Position numbers and translations under genes: made by a program
Shown: positions 46,015 through 57,044 of the stretch, piece after piece
How positions within the stretch are numbered: the stretch's first letter is position 1
How the letters are laid out: every line of letters starts with the position of its first letter
Notes under the pieces: model-generated
What the model was told of the DNA's origin: nothing
Seen by the model: only the letters and a program-made list of their open reading frames with translations
Databases searched by the model: none
Origin: Ceratopteris richardii
Taxonomy: Eukaryota; Streptophyta; Polypodiopsida; Polypodiales; Pteridaceae
Direction of reading: 5' to 3'
DNA: 64,000 bases
Assembly: GCA_020310875.1 (NCBI GenBank)
Contig: CM035423.1
Location: 131,245,138 to 131,309,137 of the forward strand

Positions 46015-46026
46015 GCTCAGATACCA
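46015..46026 (-). other. tRNA-iMet primer-binding site, one mismatch
   Basis: The minus strand reads TGGTATCTGAGC, one base from the standard site, between gag and the LTR. Confidence 0.75.
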
Positions 46027-46027
46027 C

Positions 46028-47380
46028 TGAAAGAACCTCGAGAAGCTTGTAGGAGGTAGAAAAGTGAGTTGCAAAGCGACAAAGTTTGGTCCAGCCAACC
46101 GGCACAAGACTAGCCCTTGAGCTTATGGAGACTCAAATAGACCTTATAGCATGTGATAAGTGCAATAAAATGCACTATTTACTTTGGAGCATCAAGGAGA
46201 AGGAGTCGATACAAAACAGATAGGTTTGCACATCGACTTGCTCAAAACACTTACTATCTATGGATGAGACAATGAACTTCAAATGCTCATAGCGACCAGG
46301 GTGATTACAATTAGAAAAAATCCTTTTATGGGAGTGATACACATAGGGTTGGATGTATAAAATGCACAAGAGGAAGAAAAATAAGCAAAATATACTTTTG
46401 GAATGAATCAGACACTCAACAGTGGTACCTCCTATTTTTCAGGAATACGTAGAGATTGACCCCGATACATAAAAACTAATATTTCTCCCATTCTACTAAA
46501 TAAAATGCTTTCAAAATTTAAATGCATAAACTAGACACTAATAGCTTTCAAATGAGTCGTCTTTCATTCAATTTGAAGCTTTATGTAGAGAGCAGCAGAC
46601 TCAGCAAGCTTACTATTGTAGAAGACGATGATGCAAAAACATGGAGCAAGACAATGATGGCCACAAGTGTATGTATATTTCTTCCATATAATGTAAAAGT
46701 GATTTGAAGTCTTTACATAGACTTTTCAAGCACTCCACAAATTCCACAAGTGGATTTTGAATTCAAATGAAGGTGGGAAAGTTTGTTGGAGGGAATCAAT
46801 TCACTTTCCTACAATCTAGGAAAAGTGAAGGTCTAGTTTGATCTACTTTTAGGTGATTGATTGATTGATTTGGTTGCAACCCAACCACCACAATTTCGTG
46901 GAATTTGGGATATCTTTTATCCCTTTACATGTGTAAAGTTCTAGGCTTTTAAATTGGTAAAAGCTCCATCAAAAATCTAAAAAAAATACAATAAGTGAGC
47001 ATAAGTAAAAGAACTCTCCAATGGATATTCTTTTGATGTAATCCAAGCGATAGCTTTTGATGTAGATTAAATCCACCTCAAGCATAGTGTAAGCTTGATG
47101 TTCCAATAGTAAGTAGCATTTGGACTCTTTAGTATACTCCTTAAGCTTGCAATATGTGCAATAATACACTTATGGTAGTTTGCAACATGAATCTCAAAAG
47201 TCTATGTCAAAACAAATAACTTCTTAGTACTTCTCAAGTAGAAAAAACCTTCTATTTATTGGAAGAAGGTAGTCAGAGTTTTACTCAAAGCTCACAAATT
47301 GGTTGGAATTGACCCAAGACCTTAGGCACACATCTAAATGAAGTGATGACTGAATTATTACAAGTTATTTCATGAATTTA
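46028..47380 (-). repeat. 5' LTR region of copia copy C (outer end uncertain)
   Basis: Adjacent to the primer site and distantly similar to the LTR at 2667-3671 (for example TAGAGATTGACC, ACAATCTAGGAAAAG, and the segment just before the primer site). The distance from primer site to the CTAGGAAAAG block (about 770 bp) is like that in copy 1, so the LTR may end near 47.0-47.1 kb; no TG start could be fixed. Confidence 0.55.
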
Positions 47381-47430
47381 GAAAGAGTATACTGAGAGCA
47401 ATATGTGTAAGAAGTCTAGGGGGTGATCCC

Positions 47431-47652
47431 TCTTGAATTTTGAGGTCTACAAAAGCACATACAAGGAAGAAGAAGAAGCTTGGAGCACAACATAATATAT
47501 AATGTATTACCAATTGAATGTAGAAACATAGGTCACCCATCAAGGTTATATGCATATATACAAGTTGGGGAAAGCCCCTCCTAAAGATGGAAAAAAGTAC
47601 TCTGGAGGTCCTAAGTGTGTTCATACACATCACTACTTAGATACATCAAACA
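47431..47652 (-). repeat. 3' LTR of copia X copy 2, ~222 bp
   Basis: Same family as 28614-28841. A polypurine tract (minus CCCAAGGGGGAT) abuts at 47653-47664 and RNase H follows on the right. More diverged than the other two copies. Confidence 0.8.
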
Positions 47653-49290
47653 ATCCCCCTTGGGAGTGATGCAGTGAACAAGAAGTTGGCACTCATGTAT
47701 AAGGAAGTTCCAAGCTATGTGGAAAGAGATCAATCCACAAAAATAAGTAAGCCAAAACCTTTGCAAAAAGCTTCAAACTTCTTCCCAAGCAAAGCCTTTG
47801 TGAAAAGGTCTACAAAATCATCTTTTGTGGTCACCTAAGCCAAACTAATCTCTCCAGTAGAGAATCTCTCCCTAACATAATGATAATTCACCTCATTGGT
47901 GCTTTGTGTGAGCCTGGAATACAAGGTTCCTCACAATTTTCAATGCACTTTGACTATCAGTGAAGAAGGTGGTGGAAGAAGACTAAACAACACATAAATC
48001 AGCCAAAAGAAGTCTAAGCCACACACACATAACAATCATTGTGAAAGTTATTCCATACTTAACCCCAAAACTAGAAGTGGTCATAGTGTGCTACTTCTTA
48101 CTCAACTAAGATATGCGTAAGCTAGCAAGCATGAAGCAAAAGCCACGAGTGGACATATGAATGTCATAGCAACCAACCCATTTTGAGTCAAAAAAGTGAT
48201 AAAAATCTAGTAGTAATAATTTCCCTTGGGATAAAACAATCCAAGAAGCCCTAGCTACCAGTCAAGTAGCAAAAGGTGTGTTAACTACCTATCCAAGATT
48301 GACACATGGACAATGCAAAAACCTATTGATATGAAATACAAAACATTGAATATCATGCCGAGTTATACATAAGTAAAACAAGCATCCAATAGTCTGTTGA
48401 TAGAGAACAACATCAAATGTGTCTCCAGCATCATGAAGACTCAAACGTAAACTTGTTTCCATGGGAATGGTTTGCAATCTTCAAGGCCAAAATGTTACAA
48501 TAATATATTGTATTATGTTGGATACAAAGTTATTCTCCCATCAAATTAAAGTGAATGCCCAAATAATGATGCAAATGCTCCAAATTTGACATTTCAAAAG
48601 AGGCATGCAAATCAGCCTTAAATTCAGAAATATGCTTCTTGTTAAGACCAATGAGCTATATATCATAAACATATACTAAAATGATTAGAAGTACATCATT
48701 TGCATGCTTAACATGTAAGGTGCTCTCAGTTGGATTGTTCTAAAAACCATGTGCAATTAAGTAGGCGTGTATATTTTCATACCAAGCATGTGATGCTTAC
48801 TTCAAATCATATAATGCATTTTTCAGCATACACAATTTTTTTTCATGCCCTTTCTACACAAAACCACGGGGCTCAAATACATACACTTCTTCACGTAAGT
48901 CACCATTCTAAAATGCAGTTTTAATATCCAATTGATGTATATTCCAACCATGATTAGCTACATGCATAAATGCTATGAACAATGGTCATTCGGCATGTGG
49001 GAGCATAACCTTTAGCAACAAGCCTATCCATATACATGTCAATTGTTCCATCAAGCATATGTTTCAGTTTGTATACCCATTTAGTGCCAATGGCATTTTT
49101 TCTTAGAGGCAAAACACATAAAGTCCAGATTTTTTGAATAGCATCATATTCTGATTGCATGACAACAATCCAAATTTTTTGAATTTTATGATTTATAAAA
49201 ATAATCAGGCTCATTCTCATCACAAAGACTAGAGGCCTCCATTGCATAGTAATTTGATGCAAAACTAGAAGCACTATGATAGCTTGAAGG
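47653..49290 (-). pseudogene. Copia RNase H and RT (X copy 2)
   Basis: Collinear with 28.85-29.93 and 31.6-32.1 kb. It shows TIPMETSLRLSLHDAGDTFD (48289-48477), an RT segment near 48.6-48.95 kb that is missing from copy 1, and QSEYDAIQKIWTLCVLPLRK then IGTKWVYKLKHMLDGTIDMY (48954-49274). Many stops, more than copy 1. It ends at about 49.29 kb without integrase. Confidence 0.75.
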
Positions 49291-49399
49291 TGTATAATGT
49301 GATAAACATGTTAGATATGCTCAATACTCCACCCTCGAGTGACCACAAATGATCCATATTGCTCTAAGTTGTAAGGCCCCCATTATGAGGAGAAGCCAT

Positions 49400-50032
49400 T
49401 GTTAGAGCCCTTATATTTTTGGAACCCTAACTTCTAAGTTAGATGATGACTATGTGTGATTCTTGATGGTTATAGATGATATTTGTGAGCCTAGCCATTA
49501 GGTTAGGTAGGGCATAAAATTCTAGCCCATTGGGTTGCCATTCAAGGCAAAAATAAAGGCCATATGCCATCGCTCGGTTTCCCCATATAACCTTAATGGG
49601 GGGAGTACATAAGGGGCTTGCCCCCTTTTTTGAGGTCCGAGGGGCCTATCCCCGCGGCCCATAGTGCCGAGACAAAAGAAATTTTGGTCATGGAGATGTT
49701 GTCAGATTGTATATTTTACCGACTATTTTGTATCTCCCGACTATGTTTATCTATACTAACTCCCCTTGTAAAAGCTATATAAGCATGGCCCAAGTTGAGC
49801 TTTACATAGCATTGCGCACTAATAAGCCCTTCATCTAGATTCTATCTAGATCGCCATCTAAGATCCACATTGGGAGAGCATGGGTGGACACCACCATCAT
49901 TGTAACTGCACTATGCTTGACAATCTGAGAATTTGAGCTCCTTATCTCTTAGTCTGCATCTATCTTTGTTTGCATTTTTTTTCTTTCAACTCTGTCTACT
50001 GGTCTAATCCACTGTGCTATTATTTTCATACA
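49400..50032 (+). repeat. 5' LTR of copia P, 633 bp
   Basis: TGTTAGAGCCCTTATA at the start and TTTCATACA at the end give TG...CA termini. GCTATATAAGCATGG at about 49774 is a probable TATA box. The segment about 49520-49636 recurs at 53693-53802 at roughly 85-90% identity. Confidence 0.9.
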
Positions 50033-50044
50033 TGGTATCAGAGC
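50033..50044 (+). other. tRNA-iMet primer-binding site
   Basis: TGGTATCAGAGC directly after the LTR end CATACA, a perfect site. Confidence 0.95.
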
Positions 50045-50202
50045 TCAGAACGCTCGGTGTGGTACAGAAGCAAAAATGTAGAGGTTGTAGAGGTCTCAAT
50101 GACAAAAGAGAGAAGATATCAAGTTGTATATCATCATCTACAATCGAGAATCAAGTTGGTTCATCAACTAGAGTAGGTGGAGCACAGACACGAGCATCAA
50201 TG

Positions 50203-51075
50203 ATGTCCGTCATACCAATGTTGTGGATACGACCACCAGCCTTCATGAACGGTAAACTTGATGGTAAAAACTACAATCTATGGAAGTTTTAAATCACTTT
50301 TATCCTTGATTCATATGACCTTTTGAAGATTATTCTTGGGATTGATCATGAGCCCCAAGAAACACGATCCAAATAATACTAGTTAAATGATTCCTCCTCA
50401 TGCAGATCTTCTACATGCTTGGAAATGTAGAAACACAGATGCACTTTGTGCTCTACTTAAAAGTACTATTGATAGTGTTTTGACTCTCATTCAGCATACT
50501 ACCAAGGCATGTGAAGCATGGAACGTATTGAGAAATATGAAACTCATAATCATATAACGATTCAAACTTGGGGAATCAGCTACTAGTACAAAGGTTTTCA
50601 GATAGGGAGACTGCAGAGGTGTTCACCACTCACATAAAGAATCTACAAGATCAAATGGCAATAGGAGGTGTACAAAAGTCAAGTGAGGAGCTAGCTCTGC
50701 ATTGTCTTTGAATATGTCCACCTAAGTTTAATGGTTTGTGAACTGCTCTTAGTACTCAAATCAAACCTCAACCATTAATTTTTGAAGAATTAAGTGCCTT
50801 ACTCATGGAGGAGGAGTTGCGGCTCAAGGCAAAGAGTGTTGGGAGCAAAGGAGATGTTGCATTCACAACAAATGCCAAAGGAGGCAAAGCAGACTCTTCA
50901 CTAGATGGAGACAAAAAGAAGAACGACAAAAAGAAGTTCAACGAAGAGTATTTCAACTACAAGAAGAAAGGACACATAATCTAGGACTATCCCATCAATA
51001 AGGCAAAAGAGAAGAATAGCTCTTCAAAAGGTGGCAATGGTAAGAAGTCTAGCAACATTGCAAAAATAGAGCTTG
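50203..51075 (+). pseudogene. Copia P gag
   Basis: Starts MSVIPMLWIRPPAFMNGKLD followed by GKNYNLWKF and a TAA. Further pieces appear in shifted frames up to a Lys-rich region and a knuckle remnant FNYKKKGHII-stop-DYP at about 50955-50995, where Cys residues are Phe/Tyr and a TAG occurs. Structural protein of the particle; inactive. Confidence 0.75.
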
Positions 51076-51099
51076 AGTTATTTGTTACGATAGAGGAAG

Positions 51100-52310
51100 T
51101 ATGATCCTTGGCTAAAGATTTAGGAATTAATGACTCATGGGTGTTGGATAGTGATGCCTCTCATCACATGATGAGCAGAAAGGACCTTTATAGTTCCTTA
51201 TATCCTCTAAAGAAACCCATCACAGTAAAGGTATGAAACAATGCAAGATGTCCTATAGAGGGCGAAGATATGATTTCTTTTATTAATTCTAATGGGGATG
51301 TCCAAAAGCTTTCAAATCTATTGTATGTTCCACAAATCAAACAAAACCTACTTTCAATAGCTTCTATAACTAATCAAGGTCATCAAGTATCTTTCAGTAA
51401 GACAGGAGCTAAGATTATGGATACTAACAACAATGTTGTTGGGAGTCGCAGAAGGAGGAATAACTTGTATGATATGTGTGCTCTTACAACCACTATAAGT
51501 GTGGGCACAAGTAAGCTATGGCATGAAAGGTTCAGCCACATGGGATATCATGTACTGAAGGAGATGCATCAGAAGGGTATGGATGCACACCTTCCATCGA
51601 TTGCAGAAACGAAGGAACCATTTGAAGCTTGCATGATGGGCAAGCAATAGAGGAAGGCATTTCCACAAGAAAGCAAGAACAGGGCAAGCTATCCTCTAGA
51701 GTTGGTGCATGCTGACTTGTGTGGAAAAATGTCTACACATGCCTTGGGTGGATCTTCCTACTTCATGTTATTTATCAACAACTATAGCAGGAAGATGTGG
51801 GTGTACTTCATTCGTGATAGGCTCAAGCTTTTGGTAAGTTTAAAGAATGGTTTTAGCTTGTTGAAACTCAAACAAGGAAGAAGATGAAGAAATTCAGGAG
51901 TGACGGTGGTGGTGAGTTCACATCAATAGAGTTTGAAGATTTCTACAAGAGTAAAGGAATCAAACATCAACTCACAGTGGCACATAGTCCTCAATAGAAT
52001 GGTGTTGCAGAACGTCAAAATCAAAATCTCATGGAGATGGCAAGGTGCATGTTGAAGGGAAAGGGTTTTCCTAATCAATTTTGGCAGAGGTTGTCAACAC
52101 TACTTTCTACATCTTGAATCGAAGCTACACCAAGGCACTTGATGGAAACACTCCACAAGAGGCTTACAATGGTAAAAAGCCATTTGTTTCCCATTTCAAA
52201 GTATTTGGAAGTGAATTTTATGTACATGTTGATAGGGACAAAATCAAGCTTCAACTAAAAAGCATCAAATGTATCTTCTTAGGTTATAGTGAAGATAAGA
52301 AGGCTTGAAA
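51100..52310 (+). pseudogene. Copia P protease and integrase
   Basis: Protease: SWVLDSDASHHMMSRKDLY (DSGAS changed to DSDAS, active-site Gly lost). Pre-integrase: KLWHERFSHMGYHVLKEMHQ (HxxxH-like) and EACMMGKQ-stop. Integrase core: LVHADLCGKMSTHALGGSSY, FINNYSRKMWVYF (FIDDYSR changed to FINN, a catalytic Asp lost), FRSDGGGEF and HSPQ-stop-NGVAERQNQ (the catalytic Glu present; the universal second Gln is TAG), then NRSYTKALDGNTPQEAYNGK. Confidence 0.85.
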
Positions 52311-52689
52311 GATTTATGACCCTAAGGCTAAGCAGATCATGGCGAGTTGCGATGTGGTGTTTAAGGAGTAGCCACATGCACTGGAGGAGGAAAAGAGAGC
52401 TTCCACTTTATCATCAAACAAAAGAGGCAATCCACTATGAACCTAGCCCAAGAGCTATCCCTTCTACACAAGAGCAGGAAGCATCATCTTCAAATCATGA
52501 ATCTGAAAGTCACCATCCTATTGTTATTCAAGTGGAAAAGCCATTACCATGTTGGATAAGGCAACCCTATGATTCTCCAAAGCCCATCCCACAATCACTA
52601 GAACAGGTTGCAGATGGACCAAGGTGATCATAGAGAATAGGAGAACAGAGACAAGCAAGCACGCATATTGTAAACAGAACCTTGATGGT

Positions 52690-53690
52690 TGATCTCATTC
52701 AAAAACAAGCAAAGAAACCAACCAATGTGGAAGAGGCTCTCCATGATCTGAATTGGAGGGTTGCCATGCAAGCATAATACAATATTATCATGCAGAATGG
52801 AACTTGGGAGCTAGTGGATTGATCCCTTAAGCATAAAGTCATAGTCATTTGCACCAAGTGGGTTTGGAAGCTAAAGTATAAGGTTGATGGTACTCTGGAA
52901 AAGTACAAGGCAAGACTTTTTGCATAGGGCTACTCACAAGTTGAAGGTATTGACTTTTGTGAATCATTTTCCCTGACTGCAAGGATGACTACTATCCGAG
53001 TAGTACTAGTTGTGACTGCACATAAGTGTTGGCCAGCCTATCACATGGATGTCAAATCAGCATTCCTGAATGGATACATCAAGGAGGAGGTATATGTGTC
53101 TCAACCACTAGTGTTTGAGGGTCCCCATTTAGAGAACAAGGTATGTAAGCTAAGGAAGGCATTGTGTGGGCTGAAACAAGCCCCTAGAGCATGGTACTAG
53201 CAGATAGATAAGTATCTCTTGGATCTAGGTTTCAAAAGATGTGCTTTTGATGCTATCTTGTATGCTCTAAAGAGAGGGGGGAAGGCAATTGTTCTTGTAC
53301 TCTATGTAGATGACCTTGTGATTACAAGAAACGATGATGCTCTTCAACAACAAACAAAAGATGCCCTGAGTTCAAAATTTGAAATGAAATACATGGGCTT
53401 AATGCATTAGTGCTTAGGCCTTGAAGTTTGGCAAGAACAAGGGAAGATTTTCATCTCTCAACAAAATTATGCAAGACAGATATTGAAGGACTTTGACATG
53501 GAGGATTGTAAGGAAATTTTTACACCTATGGATGTCAACACAAAATTATCTATTGAAGATACTTCACCTCCAATGGATATTGGAAGATACAAGAAATCAG
53601 TTGGAAGTCTTATCTACTTGTGCAATAGCAGACAAGATATCTCTTATGTTGTTGTAGTAAGCAAGTTCTCTAATAAGCATTGCCAAACTT
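52690..53690 (+). pseudogene. Copia P reverse transcriptase
   Basis: WRVAMQA-type start, GTWELVD, KVDGTLEKYKARLFA-stop-[41 protein letters not shown], VLYVDDLVITRNDDALQQQT (YVDD intact), YMGLMH-stop-CLGLEVW, GSLIYLCNSRQDISYVVVVS. Three to four in-frame TAG codons interrupt it. At 53690, within the usual end of RT, it is fused to LTR sequence. Confidence 0.9.
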
Positions 53691-53692
53691 CT

Positions 53693-53802
53693 AGGTCATT
53701 GGGTTGCCATTCAAGGTAAAAATAAAGGCCATGTGGCATCGTGCAATTTCCCCATAGAACCTTAACAGGGGGAGTGTAGAGGGGAGTTTGCCCCCTTCTA
53801 TA
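53693..53802 (+). repeat. 3' LTR remnant of copia P
   Basis: CATTGGGTTGCCATTCAAGG and GCCCCCTTCTA match the interior of the LTR at 49520-49636. It starts about 125 bp into the LTR and is cut again at its end. Confidence 0.85.
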
Positions 53803-53807
53803 GGGTA

Positions 53808-54075
53808 TGTACAAGCCCATGGTAGTGATGAATGCTTCCCACTTGTCATCAGCCTTGATCCCATTGATAACTTGCCTTAGAATCTGATCTTCAACTGTGA
53901 TCTCTCTAATGCTCTTTAAATCTACAATATCCTTCATTTTAGTGAAAAAGTCAATGACACTTTGCCTGGTTTGCTTCTTGAGTGATGTGAACTCCATCCA
54001 TAGTTGGCTCCTAGCCTTGATGTTTGAAGAGAAGAATGCTTCCAAAGCATTCCAAGTCTCTTATGATGTCTTACA
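53808..54075 (-). pseudogene. Copia gag fragment
   Basis: MEAFFSSNIKARSQLWMEFT, KQTRQSVIDFFTKMKDIVDL and EDQILRQVINGIKADDKWEA, the middle of a copia gag similar in layout to 45.4-45.7 kb but clearly another family. It abuts the copia P LTR remnant, with no LTR of its own. Confidence 0.75.
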
Positions 54076-54078
54076 ACT

Positions 54079-54375
54079 TTGTCACATAATATGGACATCG
54101 AGGGTGTGGACCCCTTTGGTGAGGTGGCATGTCCACATGGCATCATAAGGGAGTTTGTACCCTTGATGAGTAGAAGAAAGAAGAGAGTCGAGAGAGGAGA
54201 GACTCATGAGTTGGGTATGCACGTTCAGATGATGGCTAGGAGGAGATGAGCATGTCTCTATGTGTACTCCTTTAAGTTACAAGCTTCCATGGTGGTCTAT
54301 AGATAGTAAATCATGATATTTAATGTCACATATTATAGACACTGAGGGTGTGAACCCCCTTGGTGAGGTGGCATT
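54079..54375 (+). repeat. Direct repeat pair, ~45 bp, 247 bp apart
   Basis: TCACATAATATGGACATCGA (54079) and TCACATATTATAGACACTGA (54325), each continuing with GGGTGTG...GGTGAGGTGGCAT. Between them is GA-rich sequence without coding signal. They may be ends of a small element or scraps of a longer repeat. Confidence 0.6.
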
Positions 54376-54679
54376 GCCAGATGACAGATGCGAGAGAGGG
54401 GCGAGAAGTGTTGGCAATCAGGGCATGACACGACAAGGAAGCACAAGGTAGAGTGAAGGCCAGGCAGGTCCTAGGAGACAAATAAGCCAAAGAAGGATTG
54501 AGGAATAGGATCTATAAGGAAGTTAACTCTCAAACAGAAAAGCATGTAGGGAGCTCCAAGGAAGTGTATGCAAAATTTCAAATCATACCCTATATACACA
54601 ATGAATACCATTGTAAATACCATTTCATCTTTTTGCAGCTCCATTTTTTGCAAGCCGAGGAGTCCTTGAGCTTGAGGAG

Positions 54680-55072
54680 TATTAGATCTAGCATTGTACC
54701 AATTTTCATAATTTTTAGAGTTCATTTGAGCCCCCAAATAAGTCACAGAACCTAATTTTTAACTAGGTCGGACACTAGGTCTGGACAGGGCCACTATCTA
54801 GTCAAAAACTATAAAAGGAGCTAGAGATCTCATTTTTGGGGGGAGCAAATTTTAGTTTGAATAAAGAATAGCTCTTGTAATTGTCTTTTGATCTTAGTCA
54901 AAGCTTTTTTTGTTCCACTCTTTGTTCTTACCTGTGTGCACGTGTGTGTGTGTATGTGTGTGCATGCTTGTGTGCTTCTCCATCACCACTTGTGCACATC
55001 ACTTGCTCGAGGTCTTCATACTATCCACATGTCTTCCCGGATTGACATTAAAGGAGGTGTTACTCATCATTG
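54680..55072 (+). repeat. Family T LTR, plus-strand copy
   Basis: Preceded by the polypurine tract GAGTCCTTGAGCTTGAGGAG and beginning TATTAGATCTAGC. It contains AACTATAAAAGGAGCTAGAG (about 54800) and a TG-repeat tail. 54440-54655 before it is probably 3' internal sequence of the same element. The last 20-30 bp of the LTR are replaced by the CATA microsatellite. Confidence 0.75.
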
Positions 55073-55540
55073 AGCTACACATACATACATACATATATAT
55101 ATACATACATACATACATACATACAAACATATATACAAACATATATACAAACACACATACACTTACACAAACAAACACACATACACACATACACACACAT
55201 ACATACATCCATGCACATATGTATCCACACACACACACACATACACAGACACATACATCCATACATACATACATACATACATACATACATACATACATAC
55301 ATACATACATACATACATACATACATGCATACATACATACAACCATACATACATACATACATAAAACATTCATGCACACATGAATACACACATACACATG
55401 CATACATACACATACATACATATATACATACATACAAGCATACATCCATACATACACACACACATATATATACATATACATACATACATATATACATATA
55501 CATACATACAAACATACATATACATACACACACACATGCG
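55073..55540. repeat. Second CATA-rich microsatellite, ~465 bp
   Basis: (ACAT)n interrupted by (AC)n, CATATATA and TCCATACA variants. It grows out of the end of the family T LTR (GAGCTACACATACATAC). Long open frames of Tyr-Ile-His-Thr or Cys-Met-Tyr-Val are artefacts of the repeat. Confidence 0.95.
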
Positions 55541-55789
55541 ATACAATGCAAATTTTTTTGCCTCAAATGAGGCCGTTTTGCTGAAACAGTCTCATTGAGG
55601 CATTTTGTGAAAAGAGGTCGATAGCAGCTCCATGTGTGTTCGATGGTGAAGAGGCAAAAGCTTAGAGTTGAAGCTTATAAAACCCCTCGTTCCAACTTCC
55701 AAGGCTCAAGTTATGCCCTCCAAGCTATCCTATTTCATTGTTATCCCCTCCTATCACCATTCCCAAAGCAAAGCAAGCTTGTAGGCAAT

Positions 55790-56520
55790 ATGTCACAAGC
55801 CAAGGCAAGATGGGCTTCGAGGGTAGTGAGAGATGGACTTGCAAGCTTTGTGGCTATAGTGGAGTGAGTGGAGCCAATAGGATCAAGGCACACCTTGCAA
55901 AATTTAGTGGTGTAGGGGTTGCATCTTACAAAGAGCCAATGTAGGAAGCTATCAAGGAAGAGCTATTGGAATGGGTAGCTCAAACATCCCAAGGTAGAAG
56001 AAGTACACCTTCACAATCTCAAGATAGATCACATGCAAGCAGTTCACATGGCTCATGTGATCCCGAAACTCGAGGATCTCAAGATTATGAGGCTCCCATA
56101 GACAATGACATAGAGCACAAACCACCAAGAAAGAGTACAAGAGTAGAGGATGATTACCAAGAGCACCCACATAGCTCTTTTGGAGCAGTCTCTATACATG
56201 ATAGCTTGCAAAAACAATGTAAACAAGAAGCCACCACAAGCCATCATGAAGGCTTTTATACGATGTGGGTTGTCTTTCAATGTTGCACGAACATCAGCAT
56301 GGAGAAATGCCATTGAAAGGGCCTACCTATGAAGAGTTGAGGACAACGGAGCTCGAAAGAAGAAAGGAAGCATTAGGGTATTCATGGCAAGGGCCTACCT
56401 ATGAAGAGTTGAGGACAACGGAGCTCGAAAGAAGAAAGGAAGCATTAGAGAGAGAGAGAGAGAGCTTGACCCATGAAGGAGACATGGGCAAAGTTTCAAG
56501 GGAGTACTAGATTGTGCCCT
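55790..56520 (+). pseudogene. hAT transposase, BED finger to start of DUF659, truncated
   Basis: SERWTCKLCGYSGVSGANRI then KAHLAKFSGVG is a plant hAT BED zinc finger (CxxC...H). EPM-stop-EAIKEELLEW follows (TAG at 55941), then a linker rich in Ser/Gln (55966-56200), SLQKQCKQE-like and, after a frameshift, LSFNVARTSAWRNAI and GPTYEELRTTELERR, which match the opening of DUF659 (PFNVARSPYF...YEKLRTT). The catalytic RNase H-like domain and the C-terminal dimerisation domain are absent. It would have cut and pasted hAT elements; this copy cannot. Confidence 0.75.
56319..56448 (+). repeat. 72-bp in-frame tandem duplication in the hAT remnant
   Basis: GGGCCTACCTATGAAGAGTT occurs at 56319 and 56391, followed by 58 identical bases in all; the 72-bp period is 24 codons and repeats the GPTYEELRTTELERRKEAL block. 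The identity indicates a recent event. A (GA)n run follows the second unit. Confidence 0.95.
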
Positions 56521-57044
56521 CTGACTAGACTAGACAAGATTTCAAAATTATACTTTCGATTACAAGATCACCATCCATGTAAATAATACAAGAAGATATA
56601 ATTGATATAATAATTCCCTCAACAAAAGACTAATACGTATAGATAACTCAACTAGAGATGATGCACAAGATCCCACAACCCGGGACCATAAGTATGAAGC
56701 AAGATCTCTTGATTACAAGAACTCCCTTCAGGGAGATGAACTAGATACAAGAAATAAGTAGACAAGGTCTTGTACTACGAGATTACAACAGCACAAGGAA
56801 GGATATCCAAGATACAAGACTAGACAAGACTAGAGCAAGAGACAAGACTAGAACTCGAAGTGGAACTTGAAAGTAATTACTTGGTGATCACAACTCATTG
56901 AGCTCCCAAGACTGGCATTGGCAAGACTGAGTATGTATGTGGCCAAGGCCTCTCGATGTTTTCTTTCCTTTGGTGTAAGTCATCTTACCCTAATGTTATC
57001 CAACTCAGGCATGGTTAATATTAGTTCCTTCACATTGTCACATA
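56521..57044 (-). other. Left flank of gypsy F; open frame at 56885-57043
   Basis: Read on the minus strand, 57043-56885 codes CDNVKELILTMPELDNIRVR, a TGA, then LTPKERKHREALATYILSLA. This is in the same frame as 63851-64000 once the gypsy F insert and one TSD copy are set aside. 56521-56880 has GACTAGACAAGACTAG-type short repeats and no coding signal. Family not recognised. Confidence 0.45.

Larger units (their letters stand above)
49400..53802 (+). mobile_element. Copia element P: 5' LTR to 3' LTR remnant
   Basis: 5' LTR, primer site, gag, protease, integrase and RT in order on the plus strand, then a remnant of the LTR (53693-53802). RNase H, the polypurine tract and the start of the 3' LTR are missing, and the 3' LTR is also cut at its far end, so target duplications cannot be checked. 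In-frame stops and lost residues show it is inactive. Confidence 0.85.

Noticed and set aside
54999..55570. Several overlapping 100-178 codon frames in the second microsatellite
   Set aside because: Same artefact of tetranucleotide repetition, present on both strands and in several frames at once.
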